From NCBI GenBank assembly GCA_963855995.1, contig OY979718.1, positions 24,046,282 through 24,110,281 on the forward strand: DNA of 64,000 nucleotides. The letters run 5' to 3'. The notes under the pieces are model-generated. The model did no database searches. It was not told the DNA's origin and saw only the letters and a list, made by a program, of their open reading frames with translations. A program made the position numbers and the translations under genes. The stretch is from Muricea muricata. Lineage: Eukaryota; Cnidaria; Anthozoa; Malacalcyonacea; Plexauridae. Below, piece after piece: positions 40,901 to 50,393 of this stretch (the stretch's first letter is position 1; each line of letters begins with the position of its first letter).

Positions 40901-41226
40901 TTCCTCCTCCAATTTTAGGGCCTTAAGTTCCAGTTAAACTATATCGTAGTGAAACGTAGCGTATTCTATTGTGTCCATGTCATTTGTTCTTCCGCAGGGT
41001 TCCCAAACTACTTTGGTGCTAATAATCTATCTCTTGTTTTCAGAGACATCGCGTTGTAGTTCCACATGATGAGACGCTCCGCTCAAGTTCAAGGCAATCT
41101 GCTGCTTTCTTTGCAAAACCTCAGAATACGACTGTTATTGAATGCTTGGATGGCACAGGGCACTACCCCCCTATCACATCACTCGATTATCTGAAGCAAA
41201 GACTTGACGACACGTATGTGTATTAA
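25998..41226 (+). CDS. 2-oxoglutarate/Fe(II) dioxygenase, isopenicillin-N-synthase-like (6 exons; one in-frame stop)
   Basis: Exons are 25998-26162, 29338-29462, 31076-31262, 34035-34214, 34714-34824 and 41044-41226. All have GT-AG ends and compatible phases, giving 316 codons. The N-terminal DIOX_N region (residues about 5-125) includes GFVFIKNHGIPEEE and RFFTLPFEEKEKFG. The double-stranded beta-helix core carries the iron ligands H201 and D203 (HTDYGTITLLFQD, GGLE) and H258 (RHRVVVP), and the 2-oxoglutarate-binding R269/S271 (RSS). Such enzymes hydroxylate small molecules; the substrate is unknown. Codon 200 (34155-34157) is TAG, one residue before H201, where relatives usually have a sense codon. 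All else is intact, so this is a recent pseudogene, a null allele or an assembly error. The introns are full of transposons, including a BEL element in intron 5. Confidence 0.85.
26572..26748 (-). repeat. tRNA-derived repeat unit, left arm of a palindrome
   Basis: A unit with a tRNA-like body (26637-26706) and a tail, CAACGAAAAATTTGTTG plus CTGCAGTGTCA. It is repeated in inverted orientation at 28385-28560, so the two units face each other. The unit is cut at its outer side by the TIR element beginning at 26749. Dioxygenase intron 1. Confidence 0.75.
26637..26706 (-). tRNA. tRNA-like sequence (pseudo-tRNA), copy A
   Basis: It has an A box (TAGCTCAATTGGTAGAGC) and a B box (GAGTTCGAATCCC) at the right spacing, a 4 bp D stem and most of the acceptor stem. 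The anticodon stem barely pairs. The loop has AGA at the anticodon position, yet there is no long serine-type variable arm. It is part of a dispersed repeat, so probably not a working tRNA. Confidence 0.6.
26749..28263. mobile_element. Non-autonomous TIR element in intron 1, holding a 0.7 kb foldback
   Basis: GGTGGCTCCCTACAGT at 26749 is repeated inverted at 28247-28262. Comparing the repeat it interrupts with its intact mirror copy suggests TAA was duplicated, as in PIF/Harbinger insertions (inference). No transposase is present. Inside lies the palindrome 26834-27556. Confidence 0.65.
26834..27556. repeat. Foldback with about 355 bp arms
   Basis: The arms are nearly identical inverted copies around a centre near 27195. 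Consequently both strands show an open frame encoding the same 99 aa (start MSLKRQKIV). That symmetry is an artefact of the palindrome and not a gene pair. Confidence 0.9.
28264..28560 (+). repeat. Hairpin plus tRNA-derived repeat unit, right arm
   Basis: 28264-28390 is itself a hairpin (GACGACTTAACGCTTGTCTT at 28287 against its complement near 28350). It leads into the plus-strand tRNA-like unit (28422-28492) and the same tail as the left arm. Confidence 0.7.
28422..28492 (+). tRNA. tRNA-like sequence (pseudo-tRNA), copy B
   Basis: Same family as copy A, in the opposite orientation. The A box is intact. The B box is followed by ATCACGG, so the T stem is damaged. Not expected to be a functional tRNA. 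Confidence 0.55.
29463..31075. other. Dioxygenase intron 2
   Basis: No coding motif. Loosely repeated TCCGAxCCGATCC-like stretches occur at about 29725-29815 and 30260-30330; otherwise AT-rich and unremarkable. Confidence 0.5.
31740..33890. repeat. Possible TIR element filling most of intron 3
   Basis: 31745-31826 (TGAAGTTTTACCTGGGAAAG... to CTCTGCCAGATGATG) is similar, inverted, to 33803-33885 (ATCTGGCAGAGGCTTCC ... CAGGTGAAACTTCGTG). No transposase is visible between them. A small hairpin (32868-32962, GGTTTTCCGTGTAGGATAG arms) lies inside. The end points are not exact. Confidence 0.4.
34440..34655. repeat. Hairpin MITE in intron 4
   Basis: Nested inverted repeats. The outer arms are CCTGGTTCCCAGGCGCTTGC and GCAAGCGCTTGGGGACGAGG. 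The inner arms are GGCGTAAGCGCGCAAA and TTTGCGCGCTTACGCC around 34560. Non-coding. Confidence 0.75.
34880..35005 (-). repeat. BEL/Pao 3' LTR
   Basis: 126 bp, with 125 identical positions to the other LTR. Confidence 0.95.
35112..40565 (-). pseudogene. BEL/Pao Gag-Pol polyprotein, broken by a frameshift and an integrase deletion
   Basis: Domains in order on the minus strand are: an N-terminal coiled-coil-like Gag (from ATG at 40565); two CCHC knuckles near 39510-39370; an aspartic protease with DSGS; a reverse transcriptase with YVDD; an RNase H (SDAS, TDS); an H2C2 zinc region; and an integrase. The frame shifts in the Gag start region near 40290-40335, where two long frames overlap. It shifts again near 36000. 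There the integrase core lacks the stretch between its first and second catalytic Asp, about 45-50 residues by family expectation. The last Glu (YWERM) is present. Long intact frames between the breaks fit the youth implied by the LTRs. Confidence 0.93.
40611..40736 (-). repeat. BEL/Pao 5' LTR
   Basis: 126 bp, and the promoter-side LTR for the minus-strand element. The primer-binding site lies just below 40611. Confidence 0.95.
40917..40995. repeat. Fragment of the TTAA palindrome family
   Basis: It shares TATCGTAGTGAAACGTAGCG and TATTCTATTGTGTCCAT with the right half of 10312-10456. Half an element. Confidence 0.5.
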
Positions 41227-41475
41227 TTACACGAATTGTTGATTCAGTAAGAATTTCCATGATTTATGTATGCCCCTATATATAAGCCACGGTATAGGGC
41301 AGGAACAATGGGCTTGCGCTGGAATATATAATCTTCCTCATTCAGAAACAAGATACCAGGAGGCGTAGTGTTCTAAATCTAAGTGAAAAAAAAACTGATT
41401 CGATTGCCAAGGGCAACAGGCACATGGCAAAAGAGAGAACGACAAAGAAACAAGTTTCAACATGTTTAAAGGAAA

Positions 41476-41988
41476 ATGGCAACAAAAAATTTTGTTGTCT
41501 CATTTGAAAGAGACTCTAAAAACTCTAAAACAATGAATAAAAGTCTATTGCAAAATTTTTATATCTGTTTTACTTCGGGAGATATTCTCACCTAAATCAA
41601 CGAACTATCCGCCATCTTGGATTATTTTTTAACCTCAGTAACAATGTTTTGGTGACGTCACAACAGGGATAAGCCTGTCGAAAGTCCTCCTAAATACCTA
41701 CCAACAATCAAATATTGTTTGAAATCTTCTCAGTCCGAGCTGAAATCCGAAACACTTGTCGTACATGTGGTTATGAGAGCATATTAACCATTGTGTTTAG
41801 GAAAAAAAATCGCGTGATCCTAGTTGTGACGTATCGTGCATATCGACAAATATCCAAGATGGTGGACAACTGAAGATTTGCAGTCAAAATATCTCACCAA
41901 TTAAGGCAGATATAAAAATTCTGTAATAGACTTCTATATATTGTTTTGGAGTCTCTTTCAAATGAGACGATAAAAAATTTTGTTGTCG
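41476..41988. repeat. TIR element, 0.5 kb
   Basis: The outer arms AAAAATTTTGTTGTCTCATTTGAAAGAGACT and their complement at 41945-41988 pair, and so do inner blocks (ATCCAAGATGG / CCATCTTGGAT). Non-coding, 0.25 kb after the dioxygenase stop. Confidence 0.75.
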
Positions 41989-42139
41989 TCTCAGAACGAT
42001 CTACTGTATTTCAACAATAAATCTGCACAAGTACCGTAGGTGTAGGAAGTTATGACGCTGAAGGCGTTTAATCCAGAACGCCTGATAATGACCCCACTTG
42101 CGTATATCAACACATTTCAAAGATTACAATTTAACGTTT

Positions 42140-42891
42140 CCTAAATAAAGAGGGCTATTACTATCTACAAGCTCGGAAAAAAGGTCTGTTAACAAAGGTT
42201 GACATGAAAAAGAGGAGATTTTTGACACGGAGATTGCAAAAATTATTCTCACGACGTATGGACTCAAGATATTGTGTTTTACCTCGACGGAACGGGATTT
42301 GCGTATAAGAGAAATTCCTTGGATCAAGCCTTTGCACCCAAAGCCAGGGTATGGAACAAAAGAAGCGAAGGACTAACACCAGGATGCACCGCGAAGGGTA
42401 AAAAAACTGGGAGTGATGGTCGAGTGGTAAAGCTGATGGTAGCTCTAAGTTATGACAAGGGCGTGGCCATATGCAAAGCTTATGACAAGTTAGATGGCCG
42501 TTACTTTGCCAATTTTATTGACGAGAACTTTGAAAGCATGTTTGCCGTTGCAGATAAAAGCCAAATGCGACTATGGTTACAAGACGGAGATCCAAGTCAG
42601 AATTCAGCAATGGCTTGTGCAGCAATGGATCGGGCAAACTGTGAGCTTCTAAAAATACTTCCGAGAAGTCCTGACCTAAACCCCATTGAGAATATTAAAC
42701 TAGTTTCAGACGCATTGCGTAAGCAAGCTATACGATCGTAAACCACGAAGGAAACATGCGAAGAAATTAAATATAGAGTTATCTCTACAATTCAATCTTT
42801 ACCCATAGAAGTAGCAAATAACACAATTGTTCCAATGCCAAATCGCGTGGAAGAAATCATTAAGAGGAAAGGACAGCGTTTAAGACATTAG
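42140..42891 (+). pseudogene. Tc1/mariner-superfamily transposase, decayed
   Basis: The coding remnant has FYLDGTGFAYKRN (first catalytic Asp), CTAKGKKTG, WLQDGDPSQNS (second Asp) and SPDLNPIENI (final Glu), the DDE_3 pattern. The N-terminal part (42140-42270, KKGLLTKVDMKKRRF) is in another frame and a TAA at 42739 cuts the C-terminus, which resumes to 42891. The DNA-binding N-terminus is missing and I saw no TIRs. Confidence 0.8.
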
Positions 42892-44261
42892 AACTATCAA
42901 ACAGCCAAGTACTTTCACGTTGTATATAATTATATCGACAATGTATATGTTGACAATAAAACGCGTACAATATAATATGAACTGACTGTTAAACGGACTG
43001 TTTAAAAAATAATTATATTCATCTATACTCATATGACAGCGCGTATTTGACGAACAAACCAAAGCGGTCTAAACAGGCCGATTAACAACTAAATTGACAA
43101 TTATATACTTAATAAGTATTTGTGAAACATGAACATGCAATGCACTGTGTGTACCATCTCTGTCACTGTGTCAGTGGTGTCAGTTAGACAGTTCTGAATA
43201 ATTAATTAAATTAACGCATCACCACAACGGGTCACCGTTTAATACAAGTGCCAAAACAACTGAAGAGAGTGCATTGGCCGCACATTAAATACATAAGATC
43301 TGAGGTTTGTACCGTAATACCATGGTAAAGTAGACGCTTCCATAATTTTTTAGAAACTAACACAATACGAGCCGATTGTACGTGCAATGGTGACCCGTTC
43401 AAACAAAAAAAATATATTACATAATAATGTATTATTTCATATTTCCTCGGATCACAGTGGTGATCCGCCGCTTATTCAGCGTATGCAAACTTCAAACCAT
43501 TTAAAATTCCAGAATTTGTTGAATAACTTATCAATGTTTAAGTATATTAGTCAACAAACCTTGTAGAAGAGAACTCAGATGTGTAATTTTGAGAGTTTTA
43601 AATGGTGACCCGTTTACGTTGCCGGTCATTATGAACACTGATTAATATGCTAATTGCATGTATAATGTTTCCCCGCTAAAACGCATGCATGTACGATAAG
43701 CGTATGTATAGACATTCAAATATTCAGTGAAGAATAAACTCTGCAAAGCAACGCGGGTATGACAGGATATCCACTTGTTCATCTTGCGGGATTTGCGAGA
43801 AGAACTAAAAACAGCGCCATCTGGTCTTCGATTTCCATTTGATGTTCAAATTTAGAAAAACTAGTATACGAAATTCACTACACCGCTCTACTGCGTGTAC
43901 ATGTGTAGCTACAGCTATATATGAGAATAATTGTTGTTGTGGAATATTTCAAGATTATGAATTCGTCAATTTCATTGTTTCAATAATTAACTACAGTATA
44001 TTCTCACTAATATACGTATATTTATTGACGTTTCTTTTGTCACATATATTATAACTTTTCACCAAAATAAATATAAAATACATAGGTGTTACTCTTCAAA
44101 CGATGTGTGTTCACATTTTGGAATGATTCTCAATAAAATTTACTGGTTTTATTATTTTTAATTTACACTTGCATCTTACACAATTAAGATGCGCCAAGTG
44201 TGCATTCCAAACGTCCCTATTTTAGACAATCGTATGCGAAATAAACGAGACACTTCATGCT
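42892..44261. other. No recognised gene
   Basis: AT-rich. The phrase GGTGACCCGTTxA recurs at about 43226 (inverted), 43390, 43458 (variant) and 43602, possibly the debris of one repeat. Confidence 0.4.
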
Positions 44262-44366
44262 CCCGCACCCTTCTCAATGTTGTTTAGTGATTGCTAGCAC
44301 CGTTTCAAGCCTTCCTTTTTAATTTCAACTTCAAATCACAACATTGCATGGGGGAAAGGGGGATAA
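44262..44366. repeat. C-rich/G-rich hairpin (family member 2)
   Basis: CTCCCGCACCCTTCTCAATGTTG pairs with CAACATTGCATGGGGGAAAG. Same design as 12644-12738. Confidence 0.5.
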
Positions 44367-44570
44367 GCCTTACAAAATCCGGATGGCACGTGTTATTTTG
44401 CAAGGGATTGTAGCTTTACGGAAATACAATTAAGAAAATGAAATATGCTAGTATTATTATTGAGTTCGAGTAAAATAAAACACACGGGGTGTGGATAGAT
44501 GAAATGATACGGTTACGATTTTCCAACGTGAGTGCACTCAGTTTAGTATCAACGTGAGTGCACAATTCTA

Positions 44571-44875
44571 TTTCAGAACCATCCTCAGAGATATGAAAAA
44601 CTAGATTCATATTAACCTGACACTGCAGAGAACAACGAAAAATTCGTTGTCTCGAGCGGGATTCGAACTCGCATCTTCGGGTTTAAGTCGTCGCGAAAAT
44701 ATTTCGTGCACTTAAGTTGGATAAGACTCGCTACCAATCCCAGTTGACTCGATAGCTCAATTGGTAGAGCGGCGGTCTAGAAACCCGAAGATGCGAGCTC
44801 GAATCCCGCTCGAGACAACGAATTTTTCGTTGTTCTCTGCAGTGTCAGATTAATATGAATCTAGTGAGTGTACAA
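44571..44875. repeat. Palindrome of two tRNA-derived units (second locus)
   Basis: It starts ACCATCCTCAGAGATATGAA and holds a minus-oriented unit truncated inside its tRNA part (T arm only, 44649-44684). A plus-oriented full unit (44746-44816) follows, with the shared tail CTCTGCAGTGTCAGATTAAT. The layout mirrors 26572-28560 but without the TIR insertion. Confidence 0.7.
44746..44816 (+). tRNA. tRNA-like sequence (pseudo-tRNA), copy D; best preserved
   Basis: The acceptor stem pairs 6 of 7 (GACTCGA with TCGAGAC, one A-A mismatch). The D stem GCTC/GAGC is perfect and the T stem pairs 4 of 5. The anticodon stem pairs only 3 of 5, with loop CTAGAAA (AGA at 34-36). Being repeat-borne with a poor anticodon stem, it is probably not functional. 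Confidence 0.6.
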
Positions 44876-45525
44876 GTTTAAGCATTTCTAAATTCTATCC
44901 AAGTACTAATTCACATGACAAAAACATATTAAAACATTTATAAAGTTGCATGCTGACCTTCTATTGAATAAATTGTTTCATAAAATAGGCTGGATGAATA
45001 TAAACTTAGGTGCGTATACACGCACGTGGAAAGAACGCAACAGTGAAAAGCAATCCATAGTCCTACGAAACTGCGACAAACATCCTTTCGTAGGTGTGTG
45101 ACTGTAACCATAGATATTGTAGCCCCTAGATAGCCAACGCATACCTAGCGCAGGTGTCACATGTATGATAAATCCAAGAAGGCCTCGTCAACCGAGCAAA
45201 AAACTAGGAAGTTCTATATTACGAAAAGCACGTTTTTGGACATTTTAGACAGTTGCTGCGAATGCTGTTCAACTGAACTTTTTTAACGGAGGTTTTGAAC
45301 CTAAAATGAGAAGAGTGGGCTTGAGTATTACAAAATTATCGTCCGATAAAGGTTGCAGCAGTGATTGCAGGGAGTTGCGTTTTGACCAGTTTCGTAAGTT
45401 TGCGTGGATTATTGGATTTTTAGCACTTCGAATCACGATCGATCGTACAATCAGTTTCAGTAGTTGGGACACATGCCGTTTCACATTACATGTGCTTGTC
45501 CACAGTTATCCCCTTTAAAAATTTG

Positions 45526-45606
45526 CCCTCCTCTCCCCCCTCCCATATTCAATGTTGGTGTCGTAGTAACCGCGTACCAACATTGAATAGGGGGCGAGGG
45601 GGATGG
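45526..45606. repeat. C-rich/G-rich hairpin (family member 3)
   Basis: CCTCTCCCCCCTCCCATATTCAATGTTGGT pairs with ACCAACATTGAATAGGGGGCGAGGGGG. The best-paired of the three copies. Confidence 0.65.
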
Positions 45607-46723
45607 AAGTTTTTCAATATTTCAGTTAAAATTGTGATTTGTCCCAACACATTTGAAAGTGATTGTATCTATATAGGAAAGGATGTTTGTTATGGAAGCT
45701 TTAGATGTTAACAGGAAAGCGGGTGCCGATTTTTTTTGGAATATCGTGCGTTAAGTTACTTTTTGTCATCAGCTTCGTATGCCGGCTAGTATGACAGCAT
45801 ATCATGCACCCCAGGTAGAGGGTAGAATTCTATTTGTTTGTTGAATATAGTTTTTATGAATTCAAGGAAATGATTGTTTGTGTAGAATCTGTGCTAACAT
45901 AGTCATACAATTATAGCAACAAATAATTTAATGTATGAAAGAAACCCATGTTTCCACGGCTTTAAATGATCGTTTGGGGGTTCTTTACACTTCACCGTAC
46001 GCAAATAATGTCAGTATGCGATGGCGTTATTTGTTTCTCGCTCTTTTATAAGGGTGCATTTTGATGGCGTATGTATCTGTCATAATTACTGGAGTACAGC
46101 TAGACCACAGTATTAAAACTGTAAAATTGCTGATTGTGTAGAATCTGATGACAAAGTAATGGAAATAGTTTGGTAGTGTAGTTGAAAAGATCAAAACAAC
46201 TTACGACTCACTAACAAGATACGACGAGTATTAGTCGGTTCACCATATCCACAACATTAACAATGAAGGCCCACTCAATCCACTCGTGATGTATAAGATC
46301 AGCGCATCTCGTTTGAAAATCATCCTTTTTCTCCACCAAATTAAACGATGACTTGAAGCGCTTGTTGTTTTTGTTTTCCTTCTGTTTATATTGACAATAT
46401 GTTTATGCAAATGAAATGGAAAATCCTGTTTAGATAGGCGTTGTAGTGTAGTTTTCTCATGTATTTTCATCTTTTTAATGTAATTAGTTCTGAGATTTTC
46501 TTCCGTTTTTTGCGCATTTTGTTGTATTTTTTTAACTAAAATAAACTATTCATGTAATATCAATTGTTGCATCTACTTAACATTTCTTGAAGGCGATGTT
46601 TTCAACAATTGTTAAACAACATATGTTAGTGCAAATTTATGCAAGTGCCCCATGAGACAATTGTATCCATCTATCGTTTATAGTATGAATTTTTAGCCGA
46701 AAAGACATTTCTTCATATAAATG
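45607..46723. other. No recognised gene
   Basis: Only short frames without family features. Confidence 0.45.
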
Positions 46724-46732
46724 TTTCGGAGC

Positions 46733-47030
46733 ACCCTGCTAGCAGAGCCTAATTAACATTTAGATTACGAGCTCTATCACCGCATAAAAATCGAGAGCGA
46801 GTAATCTAATTGTTTTGGTAGAATCAGAGGTCAAACATGGAATATTCAACAAAAAATTTGATTTTCAAGCAATTTTTTTGAAAGAAATCTCTATAGGAAG
46901 ATGATTGTTTCGCTACTCGCTATCTATCGAGGAATAGATAGCGAGTAGAGTAACCAATCAAATTACAGCATTTGCAATTGTATACTAGTATGATTCTACT
47001 AATTTAAATTAGGCTCTGCTAGCAGGGTGG
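46733..47030. repeat. MITE with perfect 9 bp target repeat
   Basis: ACCCTGCTAGCAGAGCCTAATT at 46733 is inverted at 47009-47030. TTTCGGAGC is duplicated exactly at 46724-46732 and 47031-47039. The inside contains a hairpin (TCGCTATCTATC / GATAGATAGCGA) and a pair of GAGTAATCTAATTGTT-type blocks. The 9 bp duplication suggests MULE-type mobilisation. Confidence 0.88.
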
Positions 47031-47039
47031 TTTCGGAGC

Positions 47040-48077
47040 TGATATGCTCAACTACTGAAACGAATTTGCTGAACATAATTTCTTACAATCTCCGAGCAAG
47101 AATTGTGTATTATGGGCGTAAAATTCGTCTTTGTAAACAGTACAAGGCCGAAAACGTTCTTTTAGATCTTTTGGAACAATTAGAAAACGTTTAATCATAT
47201 TACATCACTTCGTTGTCCTATACTGGCTTTAGCTGGTCATTTTCCATTACGGTCGCCTTGTTCCTCGTGATAATCTGTCACGGGCAAAGCCACCGTAATG
47301 GAAAATAACCTCAAAGCCGGCGGCAAATGTGTCGTCGGATCAATATGTTGTAAAATTTTCACATGCGTTGCAAAAAGAGTAAGAATTTAAAATACGCATT
47401 TCAAAACTAATTTCATGCTGCATGTCATATTTATATTTAGTGGCATCAATATCAACAGCCGTAAAATGTTCAAGGCCATACTGGCCATACATTTAATTTT
47501 TTGATGAAAAAATCTAGAATTGATGTACCAATGTACTCCCTCACACCGCCATATAAGACATGATAGCTCAGACTGATGGATGTTCGACTGATCACTTTTA
47601 CATTTTCTCCATGTAGTAATCCACAAATTAGTTTCAACATGGTAAAATATAAGGTTTCCGTTGAAAAAGATATAAACCGAACTAACATATGTGATCTGAA
47701 ACACAACTTCATTAGCACCTAAATTGGGTGAAAGAACGGTCTGTGATTTGAGCCTAAAAACCCAGAGTTTTTAAAAGATGCAAAACGTTTATAATGTATT
47801 TTTTTAAATATACCATAAGAAAAAGCTCTGATAAATAGTATAATTTTTTAGCCAGCTATCACTTTTAAAACTCTTCAGGTTCACACCATGTTCAGTATTG
47901 TATTCAATTTTTGAAAGTTCGTGAGAAACTCTTAAATAAAACACACTGGAAAGTTTTTGCATTTTTCTGGAACAAAGTTAAGTGAAACATTACGTTAGAG
48001 TAACCAACCAATTGCATACCAATATAAGACCACGTTAAATGTATTAAATTTCTTTCGGTACTTGTGTTAACTATATT
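47040..48077. other. No recognised gene
   Basis: An inverted pair (GGTCATTTTCCATTACGG near 47235 and CCGTAATGGAAAATAACC near 47292) is the only structure. The 47387-47718 frames have no family features. Confidence 0.4.
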
Positions 48078-48168
48078 ATCTAATATTAAAGCTCAGACAA
48101 CAGCTTTAAATAGAGCCATAACATAACTAAACAGAACAAATTTTAAAAAATATTTAATGAAGCTAACG

Positions 48169-48197
48169 TTTCGTTGCTATATGTGCAACATCTTCAG
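48169..48197 (-). ncRNA. Hammerhead-like core, PLE-2 minus copy
   Basis: On the minus strand CTGAAGA (fits CUGANGA) is followed by a 5 bp hairpin (GTTGC/GCAAC) and GAAA, then a self-complementary ACGT. Stem I has three pairs (GCT/AGC) before an internal loop. The same extra T after the core is present as in PLE-1. Confidence 0.5.
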
Positions 48198-48407
48198 AGC
48201 AATAAAAGTAGCTATTAAAATATGTAAAAAAAGCGTTATACAAAGCGAAATATTCTGAGGTTACAAAACACGGTTGAGGAATTAAAAATAAGCGAGTCAT
48301 AGTGATTTAACAATAACAATACTAAGGACATATAACATTACAAGATATAACAAAAGATCAATATACAAAGGTCATGCAAGGTTAATAGCAGGATCAATTG
48401 TACAAGG

Positions 48408-48690
48408 TTAAATTAAAGGCATAGAACTAAGATTGGCATTAAGTGAGGGCTTAAATTTGGAGGTGAGTAAACTTTCTCTTAATAAAAGAGCCTGCTCGGA
48501 GAGGATGAAGTGAGTCGGGGGCGGGGCTATGACGTAGGCTAATGAAGTGTTATTGGAGAGAACGGAGAAATCATCAGGGGAGATAGGATGACCAGAAGCC
48601 TGATGATGTTCGCGAATATTAGAGAAAGGAGGTTTTGAGGGTGGTTTACCAGTAAAGGCCGAAATACCCATGTGTTCAGAAATGCGCTTA
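48408..48690 (-). pseudogene. PLE-2 GIY-YIG endonuclease C-terminus
   Basis: The minus strand reads EHMGISAFTGKPPSK, then HHQASGHPISPDDFSVLSN and a tail rich in LLRESLLTSKFKPSLNANLSS. This is the C-terminal half of PLE-type GIY-YIG endonucleases. The N-terminal half with GIY and YIG is not present at this locus. Confidence 0.72.
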
Positions 48691-48793
48691 TGAACACATG
48701 GGTATTTCGGCCTTTACTGGTAAACCTCTCTCAAAACCTCCTTTCTCTGATATTCGTCATCATCATCAGGCTTCTGGTCATCCTATCTCTTCT

Positions 48794-48844
48794 GATGATG
48801 CTCTGAAGATGTTGCAAGTATAACAACGAAACGTTAGTTTCATT
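48794..48844 (+). ncRNA. Hammerhead-like motif, PLE-2 plus copy
   Basis: The core CTGAAGA is at 48803-48809, stem II is GTTG/CAAC and GAAA is at 48828-48831. Stem I pairs 48794-48802 with 48836-48844 at eight of nine positions, counting two G-U pairs. Predicted cleavage is after 48835. Stem III would have to form between two molecules (palindromic ACGT). Confidence 0.5.
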
Positions 48845-49239
48845 AAATATGTTTTAATTTTTTTCTGTTTAGTTATGTTGTGGCTCTATTTGGAGCGGTT
48901 GTCTGGGCTTTAATATTTTTGACTAGGCTGAGATTTCCACCCGGAGTATCCACTGCTATTGTTTTGAATTATCTAATATGTATTAAGTTATTAACTAATA
49001 ACTAATAACTATTATACTACTGTACTTATATTACCAAATGGATTATTTATTTCATATAACCAACAGGCATCAATACGAGTCGTTATTGATATATTAAAGC
49101 AGAAATCTGCTTAACAATCCTGGGGTTTCTCACAGTGCTTATCAACATATATACACATGGAACATTACTCTTTTATAAACAGAGGGCATGGTATTTCTGA
49201 ACCAAACTTTATAAAAAACCTTGCTAAAGAAGTGTTGTG

Positions 49240-49993
49240 TATACAATGCATGCTTGGATAACTGACACTGCAGAGACTCAGTCACTCACACAATACAGTG
49301 TTGAATTAAAGCCTTACATCAGACTGTGGCAAATATATCTAAAAATTTTCTGGAATTAAATTTGAGTTGATTATGGTGACAATGTATAAAATAGCATAGT
49401 TAATAGAGCTAGATGGTTTGGAAACTCATTAGAACTACAATATAAGTCATTATCTATGTTTTTGTTCTGGTTTATGCAGGAATGAGGTTCTTCGTCGTCA
49501 CGTGCGTATTGTATTTTCACCTAACTAACCAATAGAAACGTTTTAGGAAATTTAGCCATCCGCGACTTAAACAATAGGCTAATTTAAGAACTCCTATTGG
49601 TGGATTTGGCAAAAAAACAATACACACGTGACGATGAAGAACCATATTTTTGAATAAACGTTGACCAACATTGATAATGAGTAATATTGTTATTCTAATG
49701 AGTTTCCAAACCATCTACTCTATTAACTATGAAAATAGCAAGCCACAGACTTTCAGATATTACAAAATTAATGTTACAATATAATATTAATTTTGTAATA
49801 TCTGAAAGTCTGTGCATGGCTTGCTATTTTATACATTGTCACCATAATCAACTAAAATTTAATTCCAGAAAATTTTTAGATATATTTGCCACAGCTCGAT
49901 GTAAGGCTTTAATTTAATGTATATGGCTTTAATAACACTGCATTTTGTGAGTGACTGAGTCTCTGCAGTGTCAGTTATCCAAGCATGCATTGT
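49240..49993. repeat. Large foldback, about 0.75 kb, with nested hairpins
   Basis: The outer arms (ATGCTTGGATAACTGACACT at 49249 and its complement near 49985) and middle arms (TGATTATGGTGACAATGTAT) pair. So do further arms with GTTCTTCGTCGTCACGTG and GATGGTTTGGAAACTCATTA. A perfect hairpin at 49735-49827 repeats TTTCAGATATTACAAAATTA in inverted form. The outer ends share CTGACACTGCAGAGA with the tail of the tRNA-derived units. Confidence 0.85.
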
Positions 49994-50089
49994 ATTATGC
50001 AAAAAAAGATGCTCGTTTTGCAAACACACAGAAAACTCGTAAAAATAAACAGGTGCGTACTACTTAGTAAAACATGTAATAATTAACAA

Positions 50090-50393
50090 TTAGATTACGA
50101 GCTCGAAATTTCTATGCGTTGATAGTTACCCGAATCAACTATCGCCGCATATAAATTGATAGCGAGTAATCTAATTGTTGTGATAGGATTTGAGAAAAAA
50201 TTGATTTTTAAGCCATTTCGTTAAAAATTCGTCTATAAGAATTGAAAAAAAATATATAAATTGAAAAAAAAATACACCAGGAAAATGAATGTTTTGCTAT
50301 CTTTTAAGGAATAGATAGCGACGACTAGAGTAGCCAATCAAATGACAGCATTTGCATTAGTATACTAGTATGATTCTACTAATAGGATATATA
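50090..50393. repeat. Relative of the 46733 MITE, ends missing
   Basis: It shares ATTAGATTACGAGCTC, GATAGCGAGTAATCTAATTG, GAATAGATAGCG and ACTAGTATGATTCTACTAAT with the inside of 46733-47030 in the same order. The outer GCTAGCAGAGCC ends are absent. Confidence 0.7.

Larger units (their letters stand above)
48078..48925. mobile_element. Penelope-like element (PLE-2), inverted partial pair
   Basis: The left arm (48078-48700, minus sense) and right arm (about 48688-48925, plus sense) are inverted copies of one PLE 3' end, each running from part of the GIY-YIG domain to a shared tail. The right arm has lost much of the coding part: its GIY-YIG text jumps from TCTTCTGATGATG straight to the tail at 48803. 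A different family from PLE-1, with the same architecture. Confidence 0.78.
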
